64,000 nucleotides of DNA from Thioclava dalianensis. Its GTDB lineage: Bacteria; Pseudomonadota; Alphaproteobacteria; Rhodobacterales; Rhodobacteraceae. Below, piece after piece: positions 35,847 to 44,138 of this stretch (positions are counted from its first letter, which is position 1; the number at the start of each line of letters is the position of its first letter). A model generated the notes under the pieces. The model was not told the origin of the DNA, did no database searches, and was given only the letters and a program-made list of their open reading frames with translations. The translations under genes and the position numbers were made by a program. The stretch spans positions 124,001 through 188,000 of the forward strand of contig NZ_JHEH01000004.1 in the NCBI RefSeq assembly GCF_000715505.1, in the 5' to 3' direction.

Positions 35847-36256
35847 TCCGCGCGTTGATGCTGGCGGCGATGCTTTGGCCTTGTGTCGCAGTGGCCCAAG
35901 AGGCAAGCCCGCAGCAAATCCCCGACGATCAGATCCCGCAGGCCGGACCAACCGAGGGGCTGGCCGAGGGCTCGGGCGCGATGTTGCGCGGACTCGACAA
36001 GGTGGCCGGTCGCACCTCCAATATCGAAATGAAAGTCGGGCAGACGGTTCAGTTCGGCTTTATTTCCGTCACCTTGAAGGAATGTCGCTACCCGGTCGAT
36101 GATCCGGCGTCGGATGCCTATGCCTTCCTCACGATTACTGAGGGCGACAAGCCCAAGCCCGATTTTTCGGGCTGGATGATCGCATCGTCTCCGGCGCTCT
36201 CGGCGCTCGATCACCCGCGCTATGACGTCTGGGTCATTCGCTGCAACAATAGCTGA
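35843..36256 (+). CDS. DUF2155 domain-containing secreted protein
   Basis: A 137-residue protein with a signal peptide (MIRALMLAAMLWPCVAVAQE). The mature part holds the DUF2155 block: LDKVAGRTSNIEMKVGQTV, FGFISVTLKECRYP and FSGWMIASSPALSALDHPRY. Two cysteines in the mature protein (one in LKECRYP, one in WVIRCNNS) could form a disulfide. Function is unknown; the gene is a constant neighbour of mlaD and aat. Its 3' end overlaps the converging aat gene by 37 bases. Confidence 0.9.
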   Translation: MIRALMLAAMLWPCVAVAQEASPQQIPDDQIPQAGPTEGLAEGSGAMLRGLDKVAGRTSNIEMKVGQTVQFGFISVTLKECRYPVDDPASDAYAFLTITEGDKPKPDFSGWMIASSPALSALDHPRYDVWVIRCNNS

Positions 36257-36858
36257 GCCGTCGGGATCTGCGGCGCGGTAAACTCCGCGTCGAGATAGAG
36301 CGCCGCGGCCAGGCGCGTGCGGTACTCCATCCGTGTCACCTCGATCCCGCCCAGCGTCGCGAGATGCGGCGTGATATATTGCGTGTCAAACAGCACAAAC
36401 CCCGCCTGACGCAGCCGGTCCACGGTATAGGCAATTGCGATTTTTGACCCGCTGCGACGCGCGGAGAACATGCTTTCTCCACAGAAAGCCCCGCCCATTG
36501 TGATCCCGAACAGGCCGCCCGTAAGTCGCGGCCCGTCCCAGACCTCGACCGATTGCGCAAAACCCGCCGCGTGCAGCTCATCATAGAGGTCGAAAAGCGC
36601 GCCGTTGATCCAGGTTTCTTCTCGGTTCGCGCAGCACTCGACAACGCCCCGAAATGCCCGGTTGATCGTGATTGTGAAGTCTTCGCGCCGGATCTCCTTC
36701 GCGAGAGAGCGGGAAATGTGGAATTTGTCCAAGGGGACGATGCCGCGATGGGGCGGGTCGAACCAGTGAAGCTCGAGGGTCTCCCGGCTTTCCGCCATCG
36801 GGAAAATGCCTTGGGCATATCCCGCTAATAAGAGTTGCGCGCTTAACCTGTCCGTCAT
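36220..36858 (-). CDS. aat: Leucyl/phenylalanyl-tRNA-protein transferase
   Basis: Transfers Leu or Phe from tRNA to N-terminal Arg/Lys, marking proteins for ClpAP by the N-end rule. The 212-residue protein has GYAQGIFPMAES, HWFDPPHRGIVPLD, ETWINGALFDLYDELHAAGF, GGLFGITMGGAFCGESMFS and FVLFDTQYITPHLATLGG, all family signatures. ATG 36858 (MTDRLSAQLLLAGYAQG) is favoured over an upstream in-frame start. In many relatives aat directly follows accC; here a methyltransferase gene lies between them. Confidence 0.95.
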   Translation of the reverse strand: MTDRLSAQLLLAGYAQGIFPMAESRETLELHWFDPPHRGIVPLDKFHISRSLAKEIRREDFTITINRAFRGVVECCANREETWINGALFDLYDELHAAGFAQSVEVWDGPRLTGGLFGITMGGAFCGESMFSARRSGSKIAIAYTVDRLRQAGFVLFDTQYITPHLATLGGIEVTRMEYRTRLAAALYLDAEFTAPQIPTAQLLLQRMTQTS

Positions 36859-36929
36859 TTTCTTGCCCGGTTTTCCCGTTACGCATAGGCTCGCCTGCAA
36901 GATGAACCAGAGTGGGGTCGAGCGCAAAC

Positions 36930-37640
36930 ATGGGTTTTTATGATTTCCTGCCCGAAATCGGGCGCTATGCCGATGATCCGGGGACGGTGGAGCGGATGAA
37001 TCATCGCCACAAGATGATCATCAAGCCGCTGGAGGACCAGATCGCGGGCAAGCGCGTGCTGGATCTGGCAGCCCATGATGGCCGCTGGGCCTATGCCTTT
37101 GCCGCCGCAGGCGCGCGCGAGGTGGTGGGGATCGAGGGCCGACAGGAGCTGATCGACCGCTTTGCGGAATTTCCCCGCGCCCATCTGCGCGAGAAGGTCT
37201 CGCTGATCTGCGACGATATTTACGACGGGATGCAAAAGCTTATCGACGCGGGCGAACGCTTTGATGTCGTGGGAGTTTTGGGGATTCTCTATCACGTGAT
37301 GGATCATTTCCGTCTGTTCCAGCTTGTGCGGAAACTGGGCCCGGAACTGGTGATTGTGGACAGTGAATTTGCGCAGCGCCCGGGGCAGGTGATCATGCTG
37401 GTGCGCGAGCGCACGGATAATGAGCTGAACTCGATCCCGCAGTTCGAAGGCCAGACGAAGGCGCTGATCGGCATTCCCTCTTTCCCGGCGATGGACGCGA
37501 TGGCCGATGTGCTCGATTACGATTGCCATTGGCTGAACTGGGAGGAGCTGGGCCCGGGGCAGCGCAAATTTGTGGGCGACTATTACCGTCCTGCCGATCA
37601 GGCGAAGCGGCGTGGTACCTGTCTTCTGATCCCGAAATAA
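36930..37640 (+). CDS. Class I SAM-dependent methyltransferase, unknown substrate
   Basis: A 236-residue protein with the Rossmann SAM-binding motif VLDLAAHDGRWAYAFAAAGA near residues 50-69. EVVGIEGRQELIDRF follows, and FDVVGVLGILYHVMDHFRLF gives the DxxxxxxxLYH pattern seen in DUF1698-like/CmoB-like and lipid methyltransferases. Substrate is not deducible. It is divergent from aat (71 bases between starts) and shares a bidirectional terminator with accC. It separates aat from accC, which are usually adjacent, so it was probably inserted into this locus. Confidence 0.8.
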   Translation: MGFYDFLPEIGRYADDPGTVERMNHRHKMIIKPLEDQIAGKRVLDLAAHDGRWAYAFAAAGAREVVGIEGRQELIDRFAEFPRAHLREKVSLICDDIYDGMQKLIDAGERFDVVGVLGILYHVMDHFRLFQLVRKLGPELVIVDSEFAQRPGQVIMLVRERTDNELNSIPQFEGQTKALIGIPSFPAMDAMADVLDYDCHWLNWEELGPGQRKFVGDYYRPADQAKRRGTCLLIPK

Positions 37641-37653
37641 CGCTGTCGGATGT

Positions 37654-37685
37654 AAAAAAGCGCCTCCCCAGAAGGGAGGCGCTTT
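37654..37685. terminator. Bidirectional intrinsic terminator (methyltransferase / accC)
   Basis: AAAGCGCCTCCC (37657-37668) pairs perfectly with GGGAGGCGCTTT (37674-37685) over CAGAA. On the minus strand six T follow the stem, giving a strong terminator for the accBC operon; it also ends the methyltransferase transcript. Confidence 0.92.
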
Positions 37686-37704
37686 GCATGCGTTCGATGG
37701 CGCG

Positions 37705-39048
37705 TCAGAGGTTCTTTTCGAGCCACTTCTCGAGCCAGTGGATCGAGTAATCGCCAGACTGAATATCAGGCTCGGCCAGAAGCGCGTTGAACAGCGGCAC
37801 CGTGGTGTCGATGCCGTCCACAATCAGCTCGCCCAAGGCGCGATTGAGCCGCTGCAGCGCCTCATGCCGGTCGCGCCCATGCACGATCAGCTTGCCGATC
37901 AGGCTGTCGTAATAGGGCGGGATCGAGTAGCCGTCATACAGCGCGCTGTCCATCCGCACGCCAAGACCGCCCGGTGCATGGAAATGCGTGATCTTGCCGG
38001 GGCAGGGCGCGAAATTCGGCAGCTTTTCGGCATTGATACGCACTTCAATCGCATGGCCGCGGATCGAGAGCTTGTCCTGCTCGAACTCCATCTCTTCTCC
38101 GGCGGCAACCTTGATCTGCTGGCGCACGAGGTCGACGCCGAAGATCGCCTCGGTCACCGGATGCTCGACTTGCAGACGGGTGTTCATCTCGATGAAATAG
38201 AACTCGCCATCCTCATAGAGAAACTCGATCGTGCCTGCGCCGGCATAGCCCAGCTCGCCGATTGCCTTGGCGCAGATGCCGCCGATGCGGGCGCGCTCTT
38301 CTTCCGTGATCGAGGGGCCGGGGGCCTCTTCGAACACTTTCTGATGGCGGCGCTGAAGCGAGCAGTCTCGCTCGCCCAGATGGACGCCGCGACCCTTGCC
38401 GTCGCCAAAGACCTGCACCTCGATATGGCGCGGACGCTGGAGATATTTCTCCATATAGACTTCGTCATTGCCGAAGGCCGATTTCGCCTCGGCGCGGGCC
38501 GTGCGGAAAGCGCTCTCAAGCGAGGCCTCGTCCTTGGCCACCTTCATCCCACGCCCGCCGCCACCGGCGGTTGCCTTGATGATGACGGGATAGCCCATCG
38601 CAGCGGCTTCTCTCTTGGCCGTCTCGACATCAGGCACGCCGCCTTCGGAGCCCGGAACCACGGGAATCCCCAGCGATTTCGCGGTTTCCTTGGCGGTGAT
38701 CTTGTCGCCCATGATGCGGATATGGGCCGCCGACGGACCGATGAAAGTGATGCCGTGATCTTCGAGCACCTGCACGAAGGCCGCATTTTCGGACAAAAAG
38801 CCGTAGCCCGGATGGATCGCCTGAGCGCCGGTGATCTCACAGGCGGCGACGATCGCGGGCACCGAGAGATAGCTATGCGTCGAAGAGGGTGGGCCGATAC
38901 AAACGGATTCATCGGCCATCCGGACATGCATCGCGTCCGAATCGGCAGTGGAGTGGACCGCGACGGACGCGATCCCCATCTCGCGGCAGGCGCGGATGAC
39001 GCGCAGCGCGATCTCGCCGCGATTGGCGATCAGGATCTTGTCGAACAT
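37705..39048 (-). CDS. accC: Acetyl-CoA carboxylase, biotin carboxylase subunit
   Basis: ATP-dependent carboxylation of biotin on AccB, the first step of fatty acid synthesis. The 447-residue protein starts MFDKILIANRGEIALRVI and has the glycine-rich ATP loop KATAGGGGRGMKVA, RHIEVQVFGD, LGERDCSLQRRHQKV, EFLYEDGEFYFIEMNTRLQV and HAIEVRINAE. ATG 39048 is preceded by GAGGGGG. It follows accB on the same strand with 11 bases between. Confidence 0.98.
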   Translation of the reverse strand: MFDKILIANRGEIALRVIRACREMGIASVAVHSTADSDAMHVRMADESVCIGPPSSTHSYLSVPAIVAACEITGAQAIHPGYGFLSENAAFVQVLEDHGITFIGPSAAHIRIMGDKITAKETAKSLGIPVVPGSEGGVPDVETAKREAAAMGYPVIIKATAGGGGRGMKVAKDEASLESAFRTARAEAKSAFGNDEVYMEKYLQRPRHIEVQVFGDGKGRGVHLGERDCSLQRRHQKVFEEAPGPSITEEERARIGGICAKAIGELGYAGAGTIEFLYEDGEFYFIEMNTRLQVEHPVTEAIFGVDLVRQQIKVAAGEEMEFEQDKLSIRGHAIEVRINAEKLPNFAPCPGKITHFHAPGGLGVRMDSALYDGYSIPPYYDSLIGKLIVHGRDRHEALQRLNRALGELIVDGIDTTVPLFNALLAEPDIQSGDYSIHWLEKWLEKNL

Positions 39049-39059
39049 CTTTGGCCCCC

Positions 39060-39554
39060 TCACTCGACGATCATCAGGGTCGTGCCAAACTCCACCGGCT
39101 GGCCGTCATCCACGAGGATGCGCTTGACCGTGCCCGATTTCGGCGCCGGGATGTGGTTCATGGTTTTCATCGCCTCGACGATCATCAGCGTCTGGCCTTC
39201 CTTGACCTGATCGCCGGGTTTCACGAAGGCAGCCGTGCCCGGTTCGGGCGACATATAGGCCGTGCCAACCATGGGCGAGGCCACGGCGCCCGGGTGATCG
39301 GCCGGGTCTTCGGCAGCCGGAGCGGCCGCGGGAGCTGCAGCGGCTTGCGGCGCGGGCGCGGCTGCGACAGGCGCGGGCGCCGGAGCGGAGGCTGCGGCTT
39401 GCACGATGTTGGTCTGTTTCGAGACCCGCACCTTCAGGCTGTCATCGGGCGCGTAGTCGCGCGTTACCGCGATCTCGGTCAGTTCATTTGAATTGAGCAG
39501 CTCGGCCAGAGCCTGAATGAAAGCGACGTCATTATCTCGGGTGGTGTTGGTCAT
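39060..39554 (-). CDS. accB: Acetyl-CoA carboxylase biotin carboxyl carrier protein
   Basis: Carries biotin for acetyl-CoA carboxylase. The 164-residue protein has a short N-terminal helical domain, a long Ala/Pro linker (residues about 55-85) and the C-terminal biotinyl domain with MVGTAYMSPEPG and the biotin site EAMKTMNH. Ends MIVE. AGAGGACC precedes the ATG. Upstream lies a 305-base gap divergent to the pyrimidine genes. Confidence 0.97.
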   Translation of the reverse strand: MTNTTRDNDVAFIQALAELLNSNELTEIAVTRDYAPDDSLKVRVSKQTNIVQAAASAPAPAPVAAAPAPQAAAAPAAAPAAEDPADHPGAVASPMVGTAYMSPEPGTAAFVKPGDQVKEGQTLMIVEAMKTMNHIPAPKSGTVKRILVDDGQPVEFGTTLMIVE

Positions 39555-39859
39555 GCGGTCCTCTGAGGGTGCTTGTCACGAATGCCCCGTTCTTTCGGAG
39601 CCTTGCCTTTGTTTCGAGGCGTTATACGCGAGGTCAGCCGCGGTGAAAAGCCGCAACGGGAGTCGTGCCCTGCCGCGTGGCGAATTCGTGACCGCCCGGA
39701 AAGCGCGCAAGCGACGGGCGGGGTGCTTATTTTTCGCGCAGGGTGCCCCGGTGCGGGCCAACTTCCTCGCGCAGAGTAAAATTTTACCACTTGATAAAAT
39801 TAAAACCTGTGGCACCGTGTTGGCACCAAAAACACAAAAATCAGACAGGGAGCCCGCAA
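39555..39859. other. Divergent intergenic region accB / preT with an AT-rich island
   Basis: No gene is seen here. Between 39777 and 39812 the sequence becomes strikingly AT-rich: TAAAATTTTA (39777-39786) is a perfect palindrome, and TTTTA/TAAAA arms (39782-39786, 39795-39799) flank CCACTTGA. TGGCACC occurs twice, at 39809-39815 and 39820-39826. This is the likely promoter/operator zone of preT; none of the TGACC-N4-GGTCA sites seen elsewhere in the locus occurs here. Confidence 0.5.
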
Positions 39860-41200
39860 GTGTCCGACAGCCAGCTCACTCAAGGGATCGTGCCAGGGCG
39901 GCTCGACCCGGAACGCTATTGTACGAATTTCGCCGATCACACCCCGCCGCTGGGCGCGCAAGAGGCCCGGATCGCGGCGGATCGCTGCTATTTCTGCCAT
40001 GATGCGCCATGTATGGAGGCCTGCCCCACCTCGATCGATGTGCCGCTTTTCATTCGGCAAATCTCGACGGGCACACCCGAGGCCGCCGCGAAAACCATTT
40101 TCGCGCAGAACATCCTTGGCGGCATGTGCGCAAGGGTCTGTCCGACCGAGACGTTGTGCGAAGGCGCTTGCGTACGGATGGAATCCGAAGGCGAACCGGT
40201 TGAGATCGGTGCGCTGCAACGCTTCGCGACCGATACGCTGATGGCACGGCAGAGCCATCCCTTCACCCGCGCGGCGAAGACCGGAAAGTCGGTTGCCGTG
40301 GTGGGGGCGGGACCTGCGGGGCTTGCCTGCGCACATGGGCTTGCGATGCGCGGCCATGACGTGACGATCTTTGACGCGCGCCCCAAGCCCGGCGGGCTCA
40401 ACGAATACGGGATCGCGAGCTATAAGGCGCCGGGCGGGTTCGCTCAGGCAGAGGTCGATTGGCTGATGCAGATCGGCGGGATCTCGGTGGTCGCGAATTG
40501 GGAGCTGGGCCGTAAGGGCGATGGTGATCTTGGCGACCTGCTGGCCGATCATGAGGCGGTTTTCCTCGGCATGGGGCTGTCAGGTGTCAACGCGCTTCGG
40601 ATGGAGGGTGAAGACAAGGACGGTATCGTTCCTGCGACCGAATTTATCGCCGAGCTGCGGCAGGCCGACGATCTGGCCAAGCTGCCGATCGGACGGGATG
40701 TCGTGGTGATCGGCGGCGGGATGACGGCAGTGGATGCGGCTGTGCAATCCAAGCTGCTGGGCGCGCTCAACGTCACGCTCGTCTATCGCCGCAGCCGCGC
40801 GCAAATGCCTGCGAGCCTGCATGAGCAGGAGCATGCGCTGACCCATGGCGTGCGGATCATCGAGAATGCGGCCCCTGTGGCGATCCATGGAAATGGCGCG
40901 GTGCGCGAGATCGAGTTCGCCTATACGCAAGAGGGGGCGTCCGGTCTTGAGCGGACCGATGTCACGTTCCGGCTGCCAGCGGATCAGGTCTTCAAGGCGA
41001 TTGGTCAGACGCTGGGCGATATGCCCGAAAAGATCGAAGTGAAGGGCGGCAAGATCGTCGTTGACGGGGCCGGGCGCGCCGCGCCGCGTGTCTGGGCAGG
41101 CGGCGATTGCACCCATGCGGGCGAAGACCTGACGGTCACTGCCGTGGCGCAGGGGCGTGACGCGGCCGTTGAAATCCACCAATTCCTGATGGAGGGCTAA
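39860..41200 (+). CDS. preT: NAD-dependent dihydropyrimidine dehydrogenase, PreT subunit
   Basis: Flavin and Fe-S subunit that links NAD(H) to the PreA catalytic subunit, reducing uracil and thymine. The 446-residue protein has N-terminal cluster cysteines (CYFCHDAPCMEACPTSIDV; GGMCARVCPTETLCEGAC), an FAD motif VAVVGAGPAGLACAHGL, an NAD motif VVIGGGMTAVDAAVQ and VWAGGDCTHAGED near the end. I start at GTG 39860 (VSDSQLTQGIV), preceded by GGGAG at the right distance; an ATG-type start further upstream adds residues unlike the family. First gene of the preTA operon; preA follows after three bases. Confidence 0.94.
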   Translation: MSDSQLTQGIVPGRLDPERYCTNFADHTPPLGAQEARIAADRCYFCHDAPCMEACPTSIDVPLFIRQISTGTPEAAAKTIFAQNILGGMCARVCPTETLCEGACVRMESEGEPVEIGALQRFATDTLMARQSHPFTRAAKTGKSVAVVGAGPAGLACAHGLAMRGHDVTIFDARPKPGGLNEYGIASYKAPGGFAQAEVDWLMQIGGISVVANWELGRKGDGDLGDLLADHEAVFLGMGLSGVNALRMEGEDKDGIVPATEFIAELRQADDLAKLPIGRDVVVIGGGMTAVDAAVQSKLLGALNVTLVYRRSRAQMPASLHEQEHALTHGVRIIENAAPVAIHGNGAVREIEFAYTQEGASGLERTDVTFRLPADQVFKAIGQTLGDMPEKIEVKGGKIVVDGAGRAAPRVWAGGDCTHAGEDLTVTAVAQGRDAAVEIHQFLMEG

Positions 41201-41203
41201 GAC

Positions 41204-42502
41204 ATGGCCGATCTGCGTTCTGAATTCATCGGGATCAAATCCCCCAATCCGTTCTGGCTGGCCTCCGCGCCGCCCACCGACAAGGAATATAACGTCCGTC
41301 GCGCTTTTGAGGCGGGCTGGGGCGGCGTCGTTTGGAAAACGCTCGGCGCCGAGGGGCCGCCCGTGGTCAATGTGAACGGCCCGCGCTATGGCGCGATCTA
41401 TGGGGCCGACCGGCGGCTGCTGGGGCTCAACAATATCGAGCTGATCACCGACCGCCCGCTCGAGGTGAATCTGCGCGAGATGACGATGGTCAAGCGTGAC
41501 TATCCGGATCGTGCGCTCATCGCCTCGATCATGGTGCCCTGCGAGGAGGAGGCGTGGAAAGCGATCCTGCCCCGTGTCGAGGAGACCGGCGCCGATGGGA
41601 TCGAGCTGAATTTCGGCTGCCCGCATGGGATGGCCGAACGCGGGATGGGCTCGGCCGTGGGGCAGGTGCCCGAATATATCGAGATGGTGACCCGCTGGTG
41701 TAAGCAATATTCCAATATGCCGGTGATCGTGAAGCTCACGCCCAATATCACCGATATTCGCAAACCCGCGCGTGCGGCCAAGGCCGGGGGCGCAGATGCG
41801 GTCAGCCTGATCAACACGATCAACTCGATCACTTCGGTGGATCTGGATGATTTTGCACCCGAACCCACGATTGACGGCAAAGGCACGCATGGCGGCTATT
41901 GCGGGCCTGCAGTGAAGCCCATCGCGCTCAATATGGTGGCCGAGATCGCGCGCGACCCGGAGACAGCTGGCTTGCCGATCTCTGGTATCGGTGGGGTGAC
42001 GACCTGGCGCGACGCGGCGGAATTCCTAGCGCTTGGCGCGGGGAACGTGCAGGTCTGCACGGCGGCCATGACCTATGGGTTCAAGGTCGTGCAGGAAATG
42101 ATCTCGGGCCTGTCGGATTACATGGATCGCAAAGGGTTTGTTTCGACCTCCGAGCTGGTGGGGCGTGCCGTGCCCAATGTCACGGACTGGCAATATCTCA
42201 ATCTGGGATATGTGACCAAGGCCGAGATCAAGCAGGACGACTGTATCAAATGCGGGCGCTGCTATGCGGTATGCGAGGATACCTCACATCAGGCCATCGA
42301 CATGAGTGCGGATCGGGTATTCACCGTGAAGGACGAGGAATGCGTCGCGTGCAACTTGTGTGTCGATGTCTGTCCGGTCGAATGCATCACGATGCGCAAG
42401 CTTGAACCGGGTGAAACCGATCTGCGCACTGGTGAGACGGTTGGCGGCTACAACAACTGGACCCAACACCCGAACAACCCGAGTGCAACGGCTGCAGAGT
42501 AA
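41204..42502 (+). CDS. preA: NAD-dependent dihydropyrimidine dehydrogenase, PreA subunit
   Basis: Catalytic subunit for the reduction of uracil/thymine to the 5,6-dihydro form. The 432-residue protein is an FMN-binding dihydroorotate dehydrogenase-like barrel (residues about 1-310) with ELNFGCPHGMAERGMG, whose Cys-Pro-His region fits the family active site, and INSITSVDLDDF. Two C-terminal [4Fe-4S] ferredoxin motifs follow (CIKCGRCYAVCEDTSH; CVACNLCVDVCPVECI). It follows preT by three bases and begins the reductive pyrimidine pathway completed by hydA, hyuC and the aminotransferase downstream. Confidence 0.96.
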   Translation: MADLRSEFIGIKSPNPFWLASAPPTDKEYNVRRAFEAGWGGVVWKTLGAEGPPVVNVNGPRYGAIYGADRRLLGLNNIELITDRPLEVNLREMTMVKRDYPDRALIASIMVPCEEEAWKAILPRVEETGADGIELNFGCPHGMAERGMGSAVGQVPEYIEMVTRWCKQYSNMPVIVKLTPNITDIRKPARAAKAGGADAVSLINTINSITSVDLDDFAPEPTIDGKGTHGGYCGPAVKPIALNMVAEIARDPETAGLPISGIGGVTTWRDAAEFLALGAGNVQVCTAAMTYGFKVVQEMISGLSDYMDRKGFVSTSELVGRAVPNVTDWQYLNLGYVTKAEIKQDDCIKCGRCYAVCEDTSHQAIDMSADRVFTVKDEECVACNLCVDVCPVECITMRKLEPGETDLRTGETVGGYNNWTQHPNNPSATAAE

Positions 42503-42537
42503 GGTCTAGCGCGCAGAGTGATGCGTGACATTTGGCG

Positions 42538-42565
42538 CGCGCCCCGGGGGGCACTTCGGGGCGCG
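42538..42565. terminator. Hairpin between preA and a converging hypothetical gene
   Basis: CGCGCCCCG (42538-42546) pairs perfectly with CGGGGCGCG (42557-42565) over ten bases. It begins 36 bases after the preA stop and touches the stop of the gene on the other strand. There is no T-run. Confidence 0.5.
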
Positions 42566-43135
42566 TCAGCGTGTTACGTCCAGCTGTGCCGTGCCGGAAT
42601 CGCTGAGCTGTCGCCAGGCGCGTTCGGCCATCGCCGGTGTTTCATCAGCGGTGACTTGCGGACGCTCTGGTGCATCATCTTGCAGGTTTTCCGTCTCTTT
42701 CGGCGCCGCTGGGGCGGAGGCTTCAACCGGGGCTTGGTCTATCTCATTTGATTGGGGGAGAGGCGCAGGCGGATCCAGCGCCCGGGCGGCGGCGGCCTCA
42801 AGCGGGCTGACTTCGAATGTTGGCTTCGGGCCGACCAGCGCATCCGGGTCTGGCCGTGACTTCGGCGTCGGGCGGGGTGATGCCTCGGGAACTGCGCCAC
42901 CATACCCTGGCGGATCAGTGCGATTGTGCCGGGCGGCCGAGAGCGCGCCGATTAACCGGGCTGTTTGAGCGCGATCTCCGCTCTCAGGAGTGTCGACATC
43001 GGCCCGCAAGCCGCTGCCCATTTGGGATCCCGCGCCTGCCGCTTCGACACGGCTGGCCGGGGAGACCTTTGTCGTCGGCGGCGCCATCAGGGGCGACCAA
43101 CCGATCTGTGGCCAAAGCGCCGAAATCCGATCCAT
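42566..43135 (-). CDS. Hypothetical Pro/Ala-rich protein
   Basis: A 189-residue open frame I cannot assign to a family. It starts MDRISALWPQIGWSPLMAPP with AGAGG and GGAG upstream. The first 25 residues look ordered, and the rest is rich in Pro, Ala, Glu and Ser with several PAP/PQ/APxxP stretches, suggesting disorder. No signal peptide or membrane helix is visible. It converges on preA and precedes the rutR-like gene on the same strand. Codon use is like its neighbours, so it is probably real. Confidence 0.5.
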   Translation of the reverse strand: MDRISALWPQIGWSPLMAPPTTKVSPASRVEAAGAGSQMGSGLRADVDTPESGDRAQTARLIGALSAARHNRTDPPGYGGAVPEASPRPTPKSRPDPDALVGPKPTFEVSPLEAAAARALDPPAPLPQSNEIDQAPVEASAPAAPKETENLQDDAPERPQVTADETPAMAERAWRQLSDSGTAQLDVTR

Positions 43136-43291
43136 CTCCAATCCTCTTATAGATCCACTATCAGACGAGTCTGCGCCCCGAATCTTACTCAAAGGTGAAC
43201 AATTGAAAATTTTTCTGGAGCCGGGGGAGGGCATGCGGGGCGCGACGTGTCGGCCCGCGATCTTTGGTCTATGGCGGCAGTCGTCGTGGCC

Positions 43292-43942
43292 TCAGGGGGC
43301 CAGAAGGCGCTCGAACAGCATGTCGAGAAACTGGCCCGCCCCTTCGAACGGATCGGCTTTAGGTCCAAGCACGGCGCGGACCTGAACGTCGAAATCGGCA
43401 TAGTGCTGGGTCAGCGCCCAGATCGAGAAGATCAGGTGATGCGGATCGACCGGCGCGATCTTTCCCGCGGCACTCCAGTCGCGGATCACCTCTGCCTTGG
43501 CATCGACCAGCTCTTTCAACTCGTCGCCAAGCGTGTCGCTGAGCCGCGGCGCGCCTTGCAGCATCTCATTGGCAAAGAGCCGACTTTCGCGCGGCATATC
43601 CCGGCTCATTTGCAGCTTGCGGCGCACATAACCCATCAACTCGCTGCGCGGATCGCCCTGCGGGTTCAGCGCGCGCAGAGGGGCAAGCCAAATTTCGAGC
43701 AACCCGCCCATTAAAGCGACATGTATCGCTTCTTTGGAGGGGAAGTAATAGAGAAGGTTCGGCTTGCTGAGCCCGGCCTCCACAGCGATTTGATCGAGCG
43801 TGGCGCCGCGAAACCCATGCGCGGAGAACACTTCAAGCGCTGCCTCAAGGATCTTGCGGCGGTTCAGCTTTTGTATGCGTGTCAACGGCTTATCCTGCTC
43901 GTTTGCCGCGCCGGCCTGTGCTGGATGTCCCGTGTCTTTCAC
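43292..43942 (-). CDS. rutR: RutR-like TetR-family regulator of pyrimidine catabolism
   Basis: DNA-binding repressor expected to sense uracil or thymine. The 216-residue protein has an N-terminal TetR helix-turn-helix (GATLDQIAVEAGLSKPNLLY, then YFPSKEAIH) and a C-terminal domain close to E. coli RutR: EIWLAPLRAL, ANEMLQGAPRLSD and DPHHLIFSIWALTQHYADF. It is divergent from the aminotransferase gene, and the gap holds a perfect TGACC-N4-GGTCA palindrome (44071-44086), the form of the known RutR operator. A second RutR-type regulator is encoded at 47258-47926. Confidence 0.88.
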   Translation of the reverse strand: MKDTGHPAQAGAANEQDKPLTRIQKLNRRKILEAALEVFSAHGFRGATLDQIAVEAGLSKPNLLYYFPSKEAIHVALMGGLLEIWLAPLRALNPQGDPRSELMGYVRRKLQMSRDMPRESRLFANEMLQGAPRLSDTLGDELKELVDAKAEVIRDWSAAGKIAPVDPHHLIFSIWALTQHYADFDVQVRAVLGPKADPFEGAGQFLDMLFERLLAP

Positions 43943-44070
43943 ATTTTTTCTCCCAATCTAGAGGGATTAAATCCGAAACCGTTGTGCGGATCAATCACAA
44001 CGGGGCGCGTGGGGGTGAAAAGCGCGCAGAGGACGTGCTTGACTGGCTTTTTGGCTGTGCTAGCGTGACC

Positions 44071-44086
44071 CTGACCAATTGGTCAG
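44071..44086. promoter_or_regulatory. RutR-type operator CTGACCAATTGGTCAG
   Basis: A perfect 16-bp palindrome in the rutR-like/aminotransferase gap. It matches the reported E. coli RutR consensus TTGACCA-N2-TGGTCAA in its 14 central bases. It lies 53 bases before the aminotransferase start and 129 bases from the regulator start, so it can control both genes. Confidence 0.8.
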
Positions 44087-44138
44087 ATCGCTTATGCCGA
44101 TCCCGTCATGACCGGGGTCGCCCGACCGGAGACATCCC

